Shown here one piece after another: positions 34,774-42,949 of a DNA stretch of 64,000 nucleotides. Under the pieces are notes generated by a model. It was not told the origin of the DNA and ran no database searches. It saw only the letters and a program-made list of their open reading frames with translations. Both the position numbers and the translations under genes were made by a program. This DNA is from Actinopolymorpha pittospori (GTDB taxonomy: Bacteria > Actinomycetota > Actinomycetes > Propionibacteriales > Actinopolymorphaceae): contig NZ_JADBEM010000001.1 of NCBI RefSeq assembly GCF_014873875.1, positions 7,254,001 to 7,318,000 of the forward strand, read 5' to 3'. Numbering within the stretch: position 1 is the stretch's first letter; every line of letters begins with the position of its first letter.

Positions 34774-35166
34774 TCACCAGCCGGGCGGTTTGACCGTTCC
34801 CATGGCGCGGGTGACCGTGATCTCGATGACGACACGGTTCGGGTTCACGCGCGGGGGCTTGTAGCGCTCGGCGTACCGGCGCTCGGCGTCGGCGACGGAT
34901 TCGGGGTCGTCCCTGACCACGGCCGTGCCCTCGATGGTGCACCAGCGGCGGCCTTCCGCCTGGCTGAGCGCGACGCGGGCACCGGGGCCGGCCGCGCGCA
35001 GGTTGCGGACCTTCTTGCTGCCGGCGCTGGCGATGACCCGGGCGATGCGAGTGTTCGGGTCGTAGGTGGCGCCGACAGGTACGAGGTGGGTGGTTCCGTC
35101 GAGGCGCGGCGTGGACAGGAAGCACACCCGGCGTTCCTGCCAGAACGTGTCGTCGGGAGAGGTCAC
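34774..35166 (-). CDS. PPOX-class flavin/F420-dependent enzyme
   Basis: About 130 aa from GTG 35166, which overlaps the FBP gene stop (GTGA). Split-barrel motifs: FWQERRVCFLSTPRLDGTTH, VPVGATYDPN, VRNLRAAGPGARVALSQAEG, WCTIEGTAVVRDDPE, and RVVIEITVTRAMGTVKPPG. It belongs to the pyridoxamine 5'-phosphate oxidase-like superfamily, of which actinobacterial members mostly use F420. Co-transcribed with the FBP gene and presumably under the divergent TetR regulator. Confidence 0.85.
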   Translation of the reverse strand: MTSPDDTFWQERRVCFLSTPRLDGTTHLVPVGATYDPNTRIARVIASAGSKKVRNLRAAGPGARVALSQAEGRRWCTIEGTAVVRDDPESVADAERRYAERYKPPRVNPNRVVIEITVTRAMGTVKPPGW

Positions 35167-35660
35167 GTCATGACCTTGTTGATGAAGACCGTCAGGTTGG
35201 TCTGCGTGCGGGCGATCTTGTCCTCCACGGAGATCGTCTCGTCGTAGCCACTCCCCGACGCCGGGTGCTGGATGCTGCGGGCATACAGGGAGCAGGCGAG
35301 GTCCGTACACAGATACTGCCCCACCGTGTTGCCCTGGCGGCCGGCCTCCCCGGTGCGGCGCGCGGTCATCAGCGCCACGCCGCCACCAGCGTGGGTGGTC
35401 AGGCACAGCGAGCACATGCTGCGGGTGGTGAAGCCACGTGCGGTCGCCTTCACCGCACGGAACGTGAGTCCGAGGAGGTCGCCGTCGTGTTCCGCGACCA
35501 GGTAGGCGCGTTCGGGGGCGCCGGGATCTCGCCAGCCGAGGAAGTCGAGGTCGTCCCACGGGCGCTCGTCGAGGTCCCTGGGGACGGCCAGACGCTTGGC
35601 CTCGCCCTTGGAACAGTTGACGAACGATGCGCGGATCTCCGCCTCCGTGAGGTGTCTCAT
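35163..35660 (-). CDS. FBP (FusB-type treble-clef) zinc-finger protein
   Basis: About 165 aa from ATG 35660. The central FBP_C treble-clef finger is seen as SMCSLCLTTHAGGG and YLCTDLACSLYARSI, with the four Cys; other segments are RPWDDLDFLGWRDP and AYLVAEHDGDLLGLTFR. In FusB/FusC the same domain binds EF-G and frees it from ribosomes stalled by fusidic acid. This suggests a translation-factor-binding protein, but actinobacterial FBP proteins are uncharacterised. Paired operators upstream and a PPOX partner downstream. Confidence 0.85.
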   Translation of the reverse strand: MRHLTEAEIRASFVNCSKGEAKRLAVPRDLDERPWDDLDFLGWRDPGAPERAYLVAEHDGDLLGLTFRAVKATARGFTTRSMCSLCLTTHAGGGVALMTARRTGEAGRQGNTVGQYLCTDLACSLYARSIQHPASGSGYDETISVEDKIARTQTNLTVFINKVMT

Positions 35661-35680
35661 GTGCAGGGAGGCTAGCTCGC

Positions 35681-35714
35681 CTAATATGATTAGGCAAAAC
35701 CTTAATTCAATTAG
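35681..35714. promoter_or_regulatory. Two TetR operators, 21 bases apart
   Basis: CTAAT-ATG-ATTAG at 35681-35693 (longer arms GCCTAAT/ATTAGGC) and TTAAT-TCA-ATTAG at 35702-35714 share the pattern YTAAT-N3-ATTAG. Their centres lie 21 bases apart, two helical turns, between the FBP operon and the tetR gene. They are well placed to control both. This suggests cooperative dimer binding. Confidence 0.7.
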
Positions 35715-35729
35715 TCGACGGAGGTCCGC

Positions 35730-36311
35730 GTGGCACGCACGGGCATCACCCCCGAGCGCCTCACCCAGACGGCGGCGGAGCTGGCGGACGAGATCGGCTT
35801 CGACAACCTGACCGTCTCGGCGGTCGCGCGCAGGCTCGGCGTCAAGGACCCGAGCCTGTACGCGCACATCCGCAACGTCCGGCAGCTGAGGACGCTGGTG
35901 TCGCTGCTCGCCCTGGAGGAGTTGGCCGACGCGGCCGCCGCGGCGCTGGCCGGGCGCGCGGGCAAGGACGCGCTGGTGGCGTTCGCCAACACCTACCGCG
36001 ACTACGCCAGGAAGCATCCCGGCCGGTACGCCGCGGCCCAGTCCGAGCTCGACAAGGACACGGCACTCAACAGCGCCGCGCCCAGGCACTCGCAGTTGAC
36101 CCGGGCGATCCTGCACGGCTACGACCTGCCCGAGCCGGACCAGACCGACGCGGTGCGCTTCCTGCACGCCACGTTCCACGGGTACGTGAGCCTGGAGATG
36201 GTGGGCGGCTTCGGCCACACCGCGCGCGAGGCGGACGCCTCATGGGCCTGGGTCCTGGAGACGCTCGACTTCGCCCTGCGAAACCGGCCGATGACCGGCG
36301 ACCGTCGCTGA
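35730..36311 (+). CDS. TetR-family repressor of FBP operon
   Basis: 193 aa from GTG 35730, with CGGAGGT six bases upstream. HTH at residues about 12-60: TAAELADEIGFDNLTVSAVA, RRLGVKDPSLYAHIRNV. The ligand domain has a TetR WHG form (LHATFHGYVSLEMVGGFGH). The operators beside it and the divergent FBP-PPOX operon make it an autoregulator and repressor of that operon. The inducer is unknown. Confidence 0.9.
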   Translation: MARTGITPERLTQTAAELADEIGFDNLTVSAVARRLGVKDPSLYAHIRNVRQLRTLVSLLALEELADAAAAALAGRAGKDALVAFANTYRDYARKHPGRYAAAQSELDKDTALNSAAPRHSQLTRAILHGYDLPEPDQTDAVRFLHATFHGYVSLEMVGGFGHTAREADASWAWVLETLDFALRNRPMTGDRR

Positions 36312-36330
36312 CCGCCGCCGAGCCGCACCG

Positions 36331-38250
36331 TCACGAAGGTCGGACCTCGAGCAGGTTGCGGCCGGTGATGGTGAACAGCTTGCCGTGGTCGTAGGCGAGC
36401 ATCGGGAAGCTCGTGGGATCGGCCGTGAGCCCGTCGACGACGACCTCGGTTGCCAGGCTGCCTGGCGTGACCCGCACCAGGCGCTGGTGGCTCACGGCGA
36501 ACAGTCGGTCGTCCGCCACCACCAGGCCCGTCCGGGCGGTCGCGATCGTGGCCGTACCCAGCACAGCGCCGGACCGGGCGTCGACCGCGAACAGCACGCC
36601 CGCGTTGGTGGTCCCGTAGAGGACGTCGCCGAGCACCGCCAGGCTCAGAATCGAGACCGCACCCGACACCGGGACGATCTCGGCGATCCTGCGGCGTGTC
36701 GCCAGGTCGAACGACACGACCGTCGCCGATGCCGTCGCGCCCGAGGGTCGTTCGGTGCCGACGTAGCCGATGTCTCGCGAGGGGTGCGCGGCCGTGGACA
36801 CGTGGGCGTGGCCCTCGACGAGATTGCGGTAGACGTTGAGCTCGCTGGTGTCGAGTTGGAGGATCGACAGCGCTCCGCCGACCTTGCCGTAGTCGGGGCT
36901 GCTGGCTACCAGCAGGAGGTTGCGGCGTGCGTGGGCGGCGATGTCCCCGGGACGGTTCTGCTCGTTGCCGATCATCGCGACCACCGTCGTCTGCCCGGTT
37001 GCCGGGTCGTGGCGGACGATCGACGCCGATGGGTACGTCGCGATGTAGAGGAAGCGGCCCACGTGGGTCATGGCCTTGGCCTCCCCGGCGATCCGGATTC
37101 GGCTGGTGGCCTCCGGGCGGGCGGGCTCGTGCACTTCCACGCCGCCGTGCCCGCCAACGTACGCCTGCCGGCCGAACATGCTGTGCACCGACTGCGGCAG
37201 TTCGGGCGCCGTTGGCATGCCCGCGGCCTGGAGGTCGGCCATGGTCATGGCTGCCGTGGCGATGTCGTACGTCCACATCGTGGCCGAGTTGGTGAAGACG
37301 ACCACCTTCCCGCCCCGGACGTGCACCGCGGTGACAAAGTCACCGTCGGCCGTCGTGGCAAGCTGGGTCGTCGTGCCCGTGACGAGGTCGAGGTGCCACA
37401 ACGCGTAGCCCGCACCGAAGTAGACGTCGTTGCCGTCTGTCGCCATCTTCCCGATGGTGATGACGCCGTCGGGATGGACGATCCGGTACGAAGTCGGGTC
37501 GCTCTTGTCGACGATCGCGATCTGACCGGTTCCGTGCGTACCCGCGATGACGTGGGTGCTCGTCTGGGCGAGCTGGTAGACGAAGGCCTCGCCGGCGAGT
37601 TCCGGTGGCGTGATGTCCTTCGCGGTGCCGCTCGCACGGTCGATCGCGACGAGGTGCGCCTGCGCGCCCACGCCGGCATAGATGGTGTCGGCGTCAGCGA
37701 TGATGCTGCGTACGTAGGTCTGTCCGGGCAGAGCGACCGCGACCGCGCGCACCGCTCCTGTGGCCGGGTCGAGTTCCCACACCTTGCCGTCGGGGTAGGT
37801 GCCGAGGTAGATCTTCCCGTCCGGCGTGCGGCACATGTCCCACACGTACGTCGCGCCGGGCAGGTTGCCGAGCCGGTCGAGCGCCATCGTCTCGGTGTCG
37901 AACCGATACAGGTCGGCGACCGTGTGCGTGCCGATGTAGATCGTGGTGTCGTCGGCCAGGCTGGCCCAGGCACCTCCACCGGTGGGCAGCTCGGTCAGGT
38001 TGACGGCGTGCTCGGCAGCCGCGTCGAAGATTCCCAGCCGCGCGGGCAGCATCAGATGGGACACGATGTAGGGCTGGTCGCCGACGAATCCCCCGCTGAG
38101 CGTGTTGCATGCGAGTGCGGCGGGGCCGAGGTCGACCGTTGCCGCTGGGGCCCCGAACGCCGCGGTGGAGCCGGAGACCGCCAGGCCGGTGCCGCCGATC
38201 GCGGGTACGGCGGCAAGCGCGGCCGCACGGAGTACGGAACGACGGTCCAT
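36331..38250 (-). CDS. Tat-exported beta-propeller protein
   Basis: About 639 aa from ATG 38250. Twin-arginine-like signal MDRRSVLRAAALAAVPAIG. The rest is a set of PQQ/WD-type propeller repeats: IYIGTHTVADLYRFDTETM, KIYLGTYPDGKVWELDPATG, TIYAGVGAQAHLVAIDRASG, FLYIATYPSASIVRHDPATG, LYGTTNAGVLFAVDARSG. The spacing implies two seven-blade-like rings or one long array. No enzyme motif is visible; it is likely a secreted sensor or binding protein, or a PQQ-independent lyase-like scaffold. Confidence 0.8.
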   Translation of the reverse strand: MDRRSVLRAAALAAVPAIGGTGLAVSGSTAAFGAPAATVDLGPAALACNTLSGGFVGDQPYIVSHLMLPARLGIFDAAAEHAVNLTELPTGGGAWASLADDTTIYIGTHTVADLYRFDTETMALDRLGNLPGATYVWDMCRTPDGKIYLGTYPDGKVWELDPATGAVRAVAVALPGQTYVRSIIADADTIYAGVGAQAHLVAIDRASGTAKDITPPELAGEAFVYQLAQTSTHVIAGTHGTGQIAIVDKSDPTSYRIVHPDGVITIGKMATDGNDVYFGAGYALWHLDLVTGTTTQLATTADGDFVTAVHVRGGKVVVFTNSATMWTYDIATAAMTMADLQAAGMPTAPELPQSVHSMFGRQAYVGGHGGVEVHEPARPEATSRIRIAGEAKAMTHVGRFLYIATYPSASIVRHDPATGQTTVVAMIGNEQNRPGDIAAHARRNLLLVASSPDYGKVGGALSILQLDTSELNVYRNLVEGHAHVSTAAHPSRDIGYVGTERPSGATASATVVSFDLATRRRIAEIVPVSGAVSILSLAVLGDVLYGTTNAGVLFAVDARSGAVLGTATIATARTGLVVADDRLFAVSHQRLVRVTPGSLATEVVVDGLTADPTSFPMLAYDHGKLFTITGRNLLEVRPS

Positions 38251-38276
38251 GATGTGCCTCCGCAAGCGACGGGAAT

Positions 38277-38304
38277 ACCGGTCCGGACCAGAATCCTATG
38301 TCAA
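38277..38304 (-). promoter_or_regulatory. Promoter for the propeller gene
   Basis: Reading leftward, TTGACA (38304-38299) is followed by an 18-base spacer and CGGTAT, about 27 bases before the ATG at 38250. The -35 is perfect, the -10 weak. This region also serves the forward methyltransferase. Confidence 0.4.
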
Positions 38305-38469
38305 GGTCTGTGGATTGGATACTGGTCGGACGTGGCGCGTGGGACTCGGCCATCGGCGACCGGCTTGCCGAGGCGCGGCGAAGGACAGTCGACGAACCCG
38401 AGCCAGGCTTGTGAAACAGGCGCCCCTTCACACGGCTGCACCGAGCGGCCGCCTGGCAGGATGTCGCGT

Positions 38470-39210
38470 ATGACAACACCTGAGGAGCGGAGGAAGAACG
38501 CTCAGGCGGGCTCGTTCGGAACCGCGGCGGAGGCCTACGAGCGTGGCCGCCCGCCCTACCCGCCGGAGGCAGTGACCTGGTTGGTGCCCGAGCACGCGAA
38601 GATCGTCGTCGATCTCGGTGCGGGTACCGGCAAGCTGACCCGCGCGCTGCGTGCCCCGGGCCGGGAGGTCGTCGCGGTGGAGCCTTCTGCCGGCATGCGC
38701 GAGCGGTTCTCGCAGGTGCTTCCTGATGTGCCGGTACTGGAAGGGACTGGAGAGTCGATCCCACTTCCGGACAGGAGCGCGGATGCCCTGGTCTGCGCGC
38801 AGGCGTGGCACTGGGTGGACCCGGAGCGGGCGGTTCCAGAAGTTGGCCGGGTGCTGCGCCCGGGCGGGTGGCTGGGCCTGGTGTGGAATCTCCGCGACGT
38901 GTCGGTGCCCTGGGTCGCGGAGCTGGACCGGATCCTGCGCGACTACGCCGCGGCTCCGACGGAAGACCGACAGGTGGAGCGCGTGGGCGCGCCGTTCGGG
39001 CCAGTCGAGCGGCAGGACTTCCGCTGGCGTTACCCGATGACGGCTGATGACGCCATGGACATGGTCGCCTCCCGCAGCTACGTGATCACTCTGGAGCCCG
39101 CGATCCGCGAGGAACTGCTGGGGCGGGTCCGCGCACTCCTGGACACAGAACGTCCAAGTGGCATGCCCTACGTGACAGAGTGCTATCGAGCCGAGCTCCG
39201 ACAACCCTGA
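38470..39210 (+). CDS. Class I SAM-dependent methyltransferase
   Basis: About 246 aa from ATG 38470, with GCAGGA upstream; an ATG at 38461 is also possible. Motif I IVVDLGAGTGKLTRAL, VVAVEPSAGMRERF, and motif region ADALVCAQAWHWVDPERA followed by VGRVLRPGGWLGLVWN identify a type 11 methyltransferase. The acceptor substrate is not known. N-terminus TTPEERRKNAQAGSFGTAAEAYERGRP is characteristic of an actinobacterial UbiE/COQ5-like subgroup, not quoted as evidence of ubiquinone biosynthesis. Confidence 0.9.
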   Translation: MTTPEERRKNAQAGSFGTAAEAYERGRPPYPPEAVTWLVPEHAKIVVDLGAGTGKLTRALRAPGREVVAVEPSAGMRERFSQVLPDVPVLEGTGESIPLPDRSADALVCAQAWHWVDPERAVPEVGRVLRPGGWLGLVWNLRDVSVPWVAELDRILRDYAAAPTEDRQVERVGAPFGPVERQDFRWRYPMTADDAMDMVASRSYVITLEPAIREELLGRVRALLDTERPSGMPYVTECYRAELRQP

Positions 39211-39232
39211 GCGTCGGCGCTGCACCATTCGT

Positions 39233-39271
39233 GTCCGCACCGTCCGGGATCTCGTCCTGGGCGGTGCGGAC
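39233..39271. terminator. Bidirectional hairpin terminator
   Basis: GTCCGCACCG (39233-39242) and CGGTGCGGAC (39262-39271) are perfect 10-base arms around a 19-base loop. It lies between the convergent methyltransferase and LOG genes. Confidence 0.6.
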
Positions 39272-39372
39272 GACACCCCGTCCTCACCGGGTCCCGGGTC
39301 GGTATGTGAGGCCGAACCACGTCCACTCCACCAGACAGCACGACGAACAGCGGCCGGCACAGAGACGCGACG

Positions 39373-39942
39373 TCAGGTGCCCACTCTCCGGGAGAGTTCC
39401 TCGAGGATGTCGCACAGATTGTCGTGGACAATCACGTCGTCCAGGGTCGCCTTGGACAGAAACCCGGCGGTCGCGATTCCCTGCAGCGTGTTGAACAGGG
39501 GTTGCCAGAACTCCTCATTCAAAAACCCGACGGGCTTGCGGTGGAAGCCGAGCTGCCGCCAGGTCCACACCTCGAAGATCTCCTCCAATGTGCCGAGGCC
39601 TCCGGGCATCGCGACGAACGCGTCGGCGTAGCCGGCCATTATGGCCTTGCGTTCGTGCATCGAGTCGCAGACGCGCAGGACCGTCACATCTGTTCGTGCC
39701 CACTCACGTTCGACCATCGCCTGCGGGATCACGCCGATCACCTCGCCGCCGGCGTCCAACGCTCCCTGGGACAGGGCACCCATCAATCCGGCCCGCCCAC
39801 CGCCGTACACGAGTCCGATGCCATTTGCTGCCAACTCTTCGCCAACGCTGTAGGCCAACTTGGCGAAGACCGGTGAGGTTCCACTCGTGGATCCGGTGAA
39901 CACGGCGATCCGTTTCACGGTGGGTCGCAGATCACTGCTCAT
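39373..39942 (-). CDS. LOG-family nucleotide 5'-monophosphate phosphoribohydrolase
   Basis: 189 aa. LOG signature: RIAVFTGSTSGTSPVF at the N-terminus, LVYGGGRAGLMGALSQGA, the catalytic EREWARTD region and SMHERKAIMAGYADAFVAMP followed by PGGLGTLEEIFEVW. These enzymes cleave AMP-like N6-modified nucleotides; in actinobacteria they produce cytokinin-like bases or act in purine salvage. The gene starts at ATG 39942, only 7 bases from an IS701 target duplication; native promoter and ribosome site may be gone. Confidence 0.9.
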   Translation of the reverse strand: MSSDLRPTVKRIAVFTGSTSGTSPVFAKLAYSVGEELAANGIGLVYGGGRAGLMGALSQGALDAGGEVIGVIPQAMVEREWARTDVTVLRVCDSMHERKAIMAGYADAFVAMPGGLGTLEEIFEVWTWRQLGFHRKPVGFLNEEFWQPLFNTLQGIATAGFLSKATLDDVIVHDNLCDILEELSRRVGT

Positions 39943-39953
39943 GCGGAGCCTAG

Positions 39954-41409
39954 TAGGACTTTGTCATGTCGATCATGGTGGGGCGAGTGTTTCGATGTGG
40001 TCGATGGTGACTTCTTGTCGGCAGGTGGGGCATGCGCCGGCGATGAGGGCGAGCACGATTTGTAGCTCGTGTACGACTGCGTACAAGCTCAGGCCGGCGC
40101 ATCCTGTTTTGGGTCGAGTCTGACCATGGTGCAGAAAGCTTGGGCGATCGCGACGAGTGTGACGTGGCGGTTCCAGCCGGTCCAGGAGCGTCCTTCGAAG
40201 TGGTCGAGGCCGAGCCCGGTTTTCAGTTCGCGGTAGTCATGTTCGATCCGCCACCGGATCTTTGCCAGGTCGACGAGCTGATCGATCGGTGTGTCGGCAG
40301 GCAGGTTAGAAAGCCAGTAGTCGGTAGGCTCGTTCGCCTCATCGGGCCATTCGACCAGCAGCAGCTTCGCCGGCAAGGTCCCATCGTCTGCGCGAGGGAT
40401 GTCGCGGTTGGCCGGACGTACCACGAACACCGCGAACTTCGAGGTCATGGCAGCACTCGGATTACCTTTCGTTTTTCTGGTCCCCTGCCGCCACGCCACC
40501 TCCTGGTAGGCATCGCGGCCGGCCGCCATGGCGATCTCGCGCAGACTCGATGCCGGCTTCGGGTAGTGGGGCTTGGGACGTCTGCCAGGACCACCGGTGG
40601 GTGGCGGTGTCACCGGCTCCGCTTCGCCGGGGTGGGCGCTGGTGCCGGCTTTGAGTGCGACCACATAGTCCAGGCCACGTTCTTCCACGCCGAGCCGGAA
40701 CCTGGTGCAATCCCCATATCCGGCATCGGCAACGACGGGAAGCCTCGGCGACCCCCATTCGGTCTGCTCATCAAGCATGTCCAGCGCGAGCCGCCACTTC
40801 TCGACATGCCTCACGTCGTCAGGGACTTTGGATTCGGCTCGCTTCCGGCGGACCTTCTCGGCCTGCTCGGGATCATCACAGGCCTTGTCGTCCCAGCTTT
40901 CCGGGCAGAACAACCGCCAGTCAACCGCCGCCGAGCAGGTGTCGTTGACCGCGTGAACACTCACCCCGATCTGGCAGTTGGCGGTCTTGCCCAACGTCCC
41001 GGAATACTGCCAGGCCACACACGCCGAGGCAGGCCCGTCCTTGGGGAATCCGGTGTCGTCGATCACGTATGCCCGCGGCCCAATCGCCTGCGCAGCCCAC
41101 GAGCTCAACCTGCGCCGCACCGCGGTGAAATCCCATGTCGAGGAAGTGACGAACTGCTGCAACCGCTGATGATCCACACCCAGCCGCTCCGCCATCGGCT
41201 GCATCGACTTACGCCGACCATCAGTCAACAGGCCACGCAGATACAACTCACCCGTGGCACGCTGATCCGAACGCGCAAGACAACCCAGCATGTCGGCTGC
41301 GAACTCGCCAAGCCTCGGCCGCAACTCCGCTATCTGATCAGGAGTCATGCACCGACCATGTCAGAACATCAACCACAGAACACGAAACGACACACCTAAC
41401 AAAGTACTA
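39954..41409 (-). mobile_element. IS701-family insertion sequence
   Basis: 1456 bp. Ends: TAGGACTTTGT at left, and ACAAAGTACTA at right, whose complement TAGTACTTTGT matches the left end at 10 of 11. Both sides carry CTAG (39950-39953 and 41410-41413), the YTAR-type 4-bp duplication of IS701. It contains one transposase gene with an intact frame. It is inserted between the LOG gene and the XRE-cupin gene. Confidence 0.85.
40089..41348 (-). CDS. IS701-family DDE transposase
   Basis: 419 aa, intact. DDE motifs: first Asp in YVIDDTGFPKDGPASACV, second in LPVVADAGYGDCTRFRLG, Glu in WRIEHDYRELKTGLGLDHFE. Flanks include RRKSMQPMAERLGV near the N-terminus and TLVAIAQAFCTMVRL at the C-terminus, typical of DDE_5 transposases. 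It is the only gene of the element; the frame is undamaged, so it may still transpose. Confidence 0.95.
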   Translation of the reverse strand: MTPDQIAELRPRLGEFAADMLGCLARSDQRATGELYLRGLLTDGRRKSMQPMAERLGVDHQRLQQFVTSSTWDFTAVRRRLSSWAAQAIGPRAYVIDDTGFPKDGPASACVAWQYSGTLGKTANCQIGVSVHAVNDTCSAAVDWRLFCPESWDDKACDDPEQAEKVRRKRAESKVPDDVRHVEKWRLALDMLDEQTEWGSPRLPVVADAGYGDCTRFRLGVEERGLDYVVALKAGTSAHPGEAEPVTPPPTGGPGRRPKPHYPKPASSLREIAMAAGRDAYQEVAWRQGTRKTKGNPSAAMTSKFAVFVVRPANRDIPRADDGTLPAKLLLVEWPDEANEPTDYWLSNLPADTPIDQLVDLAKIRWRIEHDYRELKTGLGLDHFEGRSWTGWNRHVTLVAIAQAFCTMVRLDPKQDAPA

Positions 41410-41419
41410 CTAGCAAGCT

Positions 41420-41447
41420 GTCCCAGATTCGGGATACAGTCCCAGAT
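41420..41447. promoter_or_regulatory. Leaderless promoter with repeat half-sites
   Basis: GTCCCAGAT occurs at 41420-41428 and again at 41439-41447, immediately before the XRE-cupin ATG (41448), and an inner CCC...GGG adds symmetry. A -10-like TACAGT (41435-41440) would put the start near the ATG with no ribosome site, so the mRNA would be leaderless. The half-sites probably bind the encoded regulator. The IS ends at 41409, at the edge of the -35 position. Confidence 0.5.
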
Positions 41448-42050
41448 ATGAACGAGACCGAGGCGTGGACAGCCGCAGCACAAAGCTCCGACCCCGAGCA
41501 GGTGGAGGACCGTCTGGCGGGCCGACTCGCCGCACTGCGGGTCGAACGCGGCTGGTCGCTGGACGAACTGGCGCGACGAACAGGCATCAGCAGGTCGACC
41601 CTGTCACGGCTGGAACGCGCGGAGATCAGCCCGACGGCGGCCATGCTGGGCAAGCTGTGCACGGCGTACGGGAGAACGATGTCCCAACTGCTCGCCGAGG
41701 TGGAGTCGGAGTCGCCACAGCTCGTGCGAGCCAGCCAGCAGTTGGTCTGGCGAGACGGACCGTCCGGCTTCACCCGACGGTCCGTGTCCCCACCCCACCC
41801 GGGACTGCGCGGCGAGGTCATGGAAGGGCTCCTGCAGCCGGGGGCCGACATCTCCTACGACCGACCGCCCGTGCCGGGACAGGAGCAGCACATCTGGGTA
41901 CTGGCCGGCGTTCTGGAGATCACCCTGGACGGTGACGTGCACGAACTCCAGACCGGCGACGTCCTGCGGTTTCGCCTCTGGGGGCGTTCACGGTTCCGCA
42001 ACCCGGGCCCGAATCCGGTCCGGTACACCGTGTTGGTCGTCCTCCAGTGA
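41448..42050 (+). CDS. XRE-family regulator with cupin domain
   Basis: 200 aa. HTH at residues about 22-75 (LRVERGWSLDELARRTGISR, STLSRLERAEISPTAAMLG), and a C-terminal cupin (HIWVLAGVLEITLDGDVHEL, QTGDVLRFRLWGRSRF). XRE-cupin regulators usually control a nearby amino-acid or acetylation gene; here a GNAT follows 64 bases on. The native promoter lies at the edge of an IS701 insertion. Confidence 0.95.
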   Translation: MNETEAWTAAAQSSDPEQVEDRLAGRLAALRVERGWSLDELARRTGISRSTLSRLERAEISPTAAMLGKLCTAYGRTMSQLLAEVESESPQLVRASQQLVWRDGPSGFTRRSVSPPHPGLRGEVMEGLLQPGADISYDRPPVPGQEQHIWVLAGVLEITLDGDVHELQTGDVLRFRLWGRSRFRNPGPNPVRYTVLVVLQ

Positions 42051-42114
42051 GCGTACGCGCCGCGGCGAACCCAGTAGTCCCCAGGCAGGACCCCGAGGGA
42101 AAGGATGGCAATCA

Positions 42115-42663
42115 GTGAGCAGGGACGGCGTACCGACGGGAGACCTCAAGGTGCGAGACGCCTCGACGGACGACGCGCAGGCATGCGCGGCGATCTATGC
42201 ACCGTACGTCAGGGACACCGCGATCACGTTCGAGATGGAACCGCCCACACCGGCAGACATGGCACAGCGCATCGCCTCCGCGCTCCGCACCCACGCCTGG
42301 CTCGTCCTCGAAGAGCACGGCCGGGTCGTCGGCTACGCCTACGGCAGTCCGTTCAGGCCTCGTCCGGCCTACCGCTGGTCGTGCGCCTTGAGCATCTACC
42401 TGGAGCCCGGTCGACGCCGCACGGGTGCCGGCCGCGCCCTCTACGAGGCACTGTTCGCCCGGCTGGCGGAGCGAGGATTCCGTACCGCGGTCGCCGGAAT
42501 GACATTGCCGAACGACGCGAGTGTCGGTCTCCATCACGCCATGGGCTTCGAACCCGTCGGAACCTACCGACGCATCGGCTGGAAGCACGGAGCATGGCAC
42601 GACGTCGCGTGGGTCCAGACAAACATCACCAGCAGCGACGACCCTCCCGCCGAGCCCAGTTGA
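42115..42663 (+). CDS. Phosphinothricin-acetyltransferase-like GNAT
   Basis: 182 aa from GTG 42115, with GGAAAGGA upstream. It has DLKVRDASTDDAQACAAIYA, WLVLEEHGRVVGYAYG, and the diagnostic RPAYRWSCALSIYLEPGRR region with acetyl-CoA binding GRRRTGAGRALYEALFARL, then LHHAMGFEPVGTYRRIGWK. This pattern matches phosphinothricin/methionine-sulfoximine acetyltransferases (Pat/MddA), which protect glutamine synthetase. It may also act on other amino compounds. Possibly controlled by the XRE-cupin protein. Confidence 0.9.
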   Translation: MSRDGVPTGDLKVRDASTDDAQACAAIYAPYVRDTAITFEMEPPTPADMAQRIASALRTHAWLVLEEHGRVVGYAYGSPFRPRPAYRWSCALSIYLEPGRRRTGAGRALYEALFARLAERGFRTAVAGMTLPNDASVGLHHAMGFEPVGTYRRIGWKHGAWHDVAWVQTNITSSDDPPAEPS

Positions 42664-42852
42664 CGGAGCCGATCGGGGCGACCTTCGCAGCATTGCGGCT
42701 GCCCTACGGCAAGGTGGGCGCAAGTCCTCCGGCCGGGTGAGGCAGCGCTCCATCGCGGCCGAGTGGGAGCTGGCCGGGTTACGTCTTGGTGTCGAACGGC
42801 TCTCTGTGAGCGGGGCGCGACCCTGCCGCCAGAATCGCGTCGAATTCAGGTC

Positions 42853-42881
42853 TTGTCGTCGGCCGGGACTGTGTCTACGCT
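42853..42881 (+). promoter_or_regulatory. Predicted promoter of the sugar operon
   Basis: TTGTCG (42853-42858), 17 bases, and TACGCT (42876-42881) form a good housekeeping promoter about 70 bases before the binding-protein gene. A GTTTC-N7-GAAAC repeat lies downstream of the expected start. Confidence 0.45.
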
Positions 42882-42909
42882 TCCGGATCATTTCATCCAG
42901 CACGACGGC

Positions 42910-42926
42910 GTTTCATGTCACGAAAC
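42910..42926. promoter_or_regulatory. Inverted repeat, possible IclR operator
   Basis: GTTTC-ATGTCAC-GAAAC, perfect 5-base arms and 7-base spacer, between the predicted promoter and the first operon gene (42950). The IclR protein inside the operon is the natural candidate to bind it. Confidence 0.4.
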
Positions 42927-42949
42927 TTCTTGGTCGTGAGGCGGTCACG

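Noticed and set aside
36385..38469. Very long forward frame before the methyltransferase
   Set aside because: Only its last part from 38470 is the methyltransferase; the rest mirrors the beta-propeller gene.
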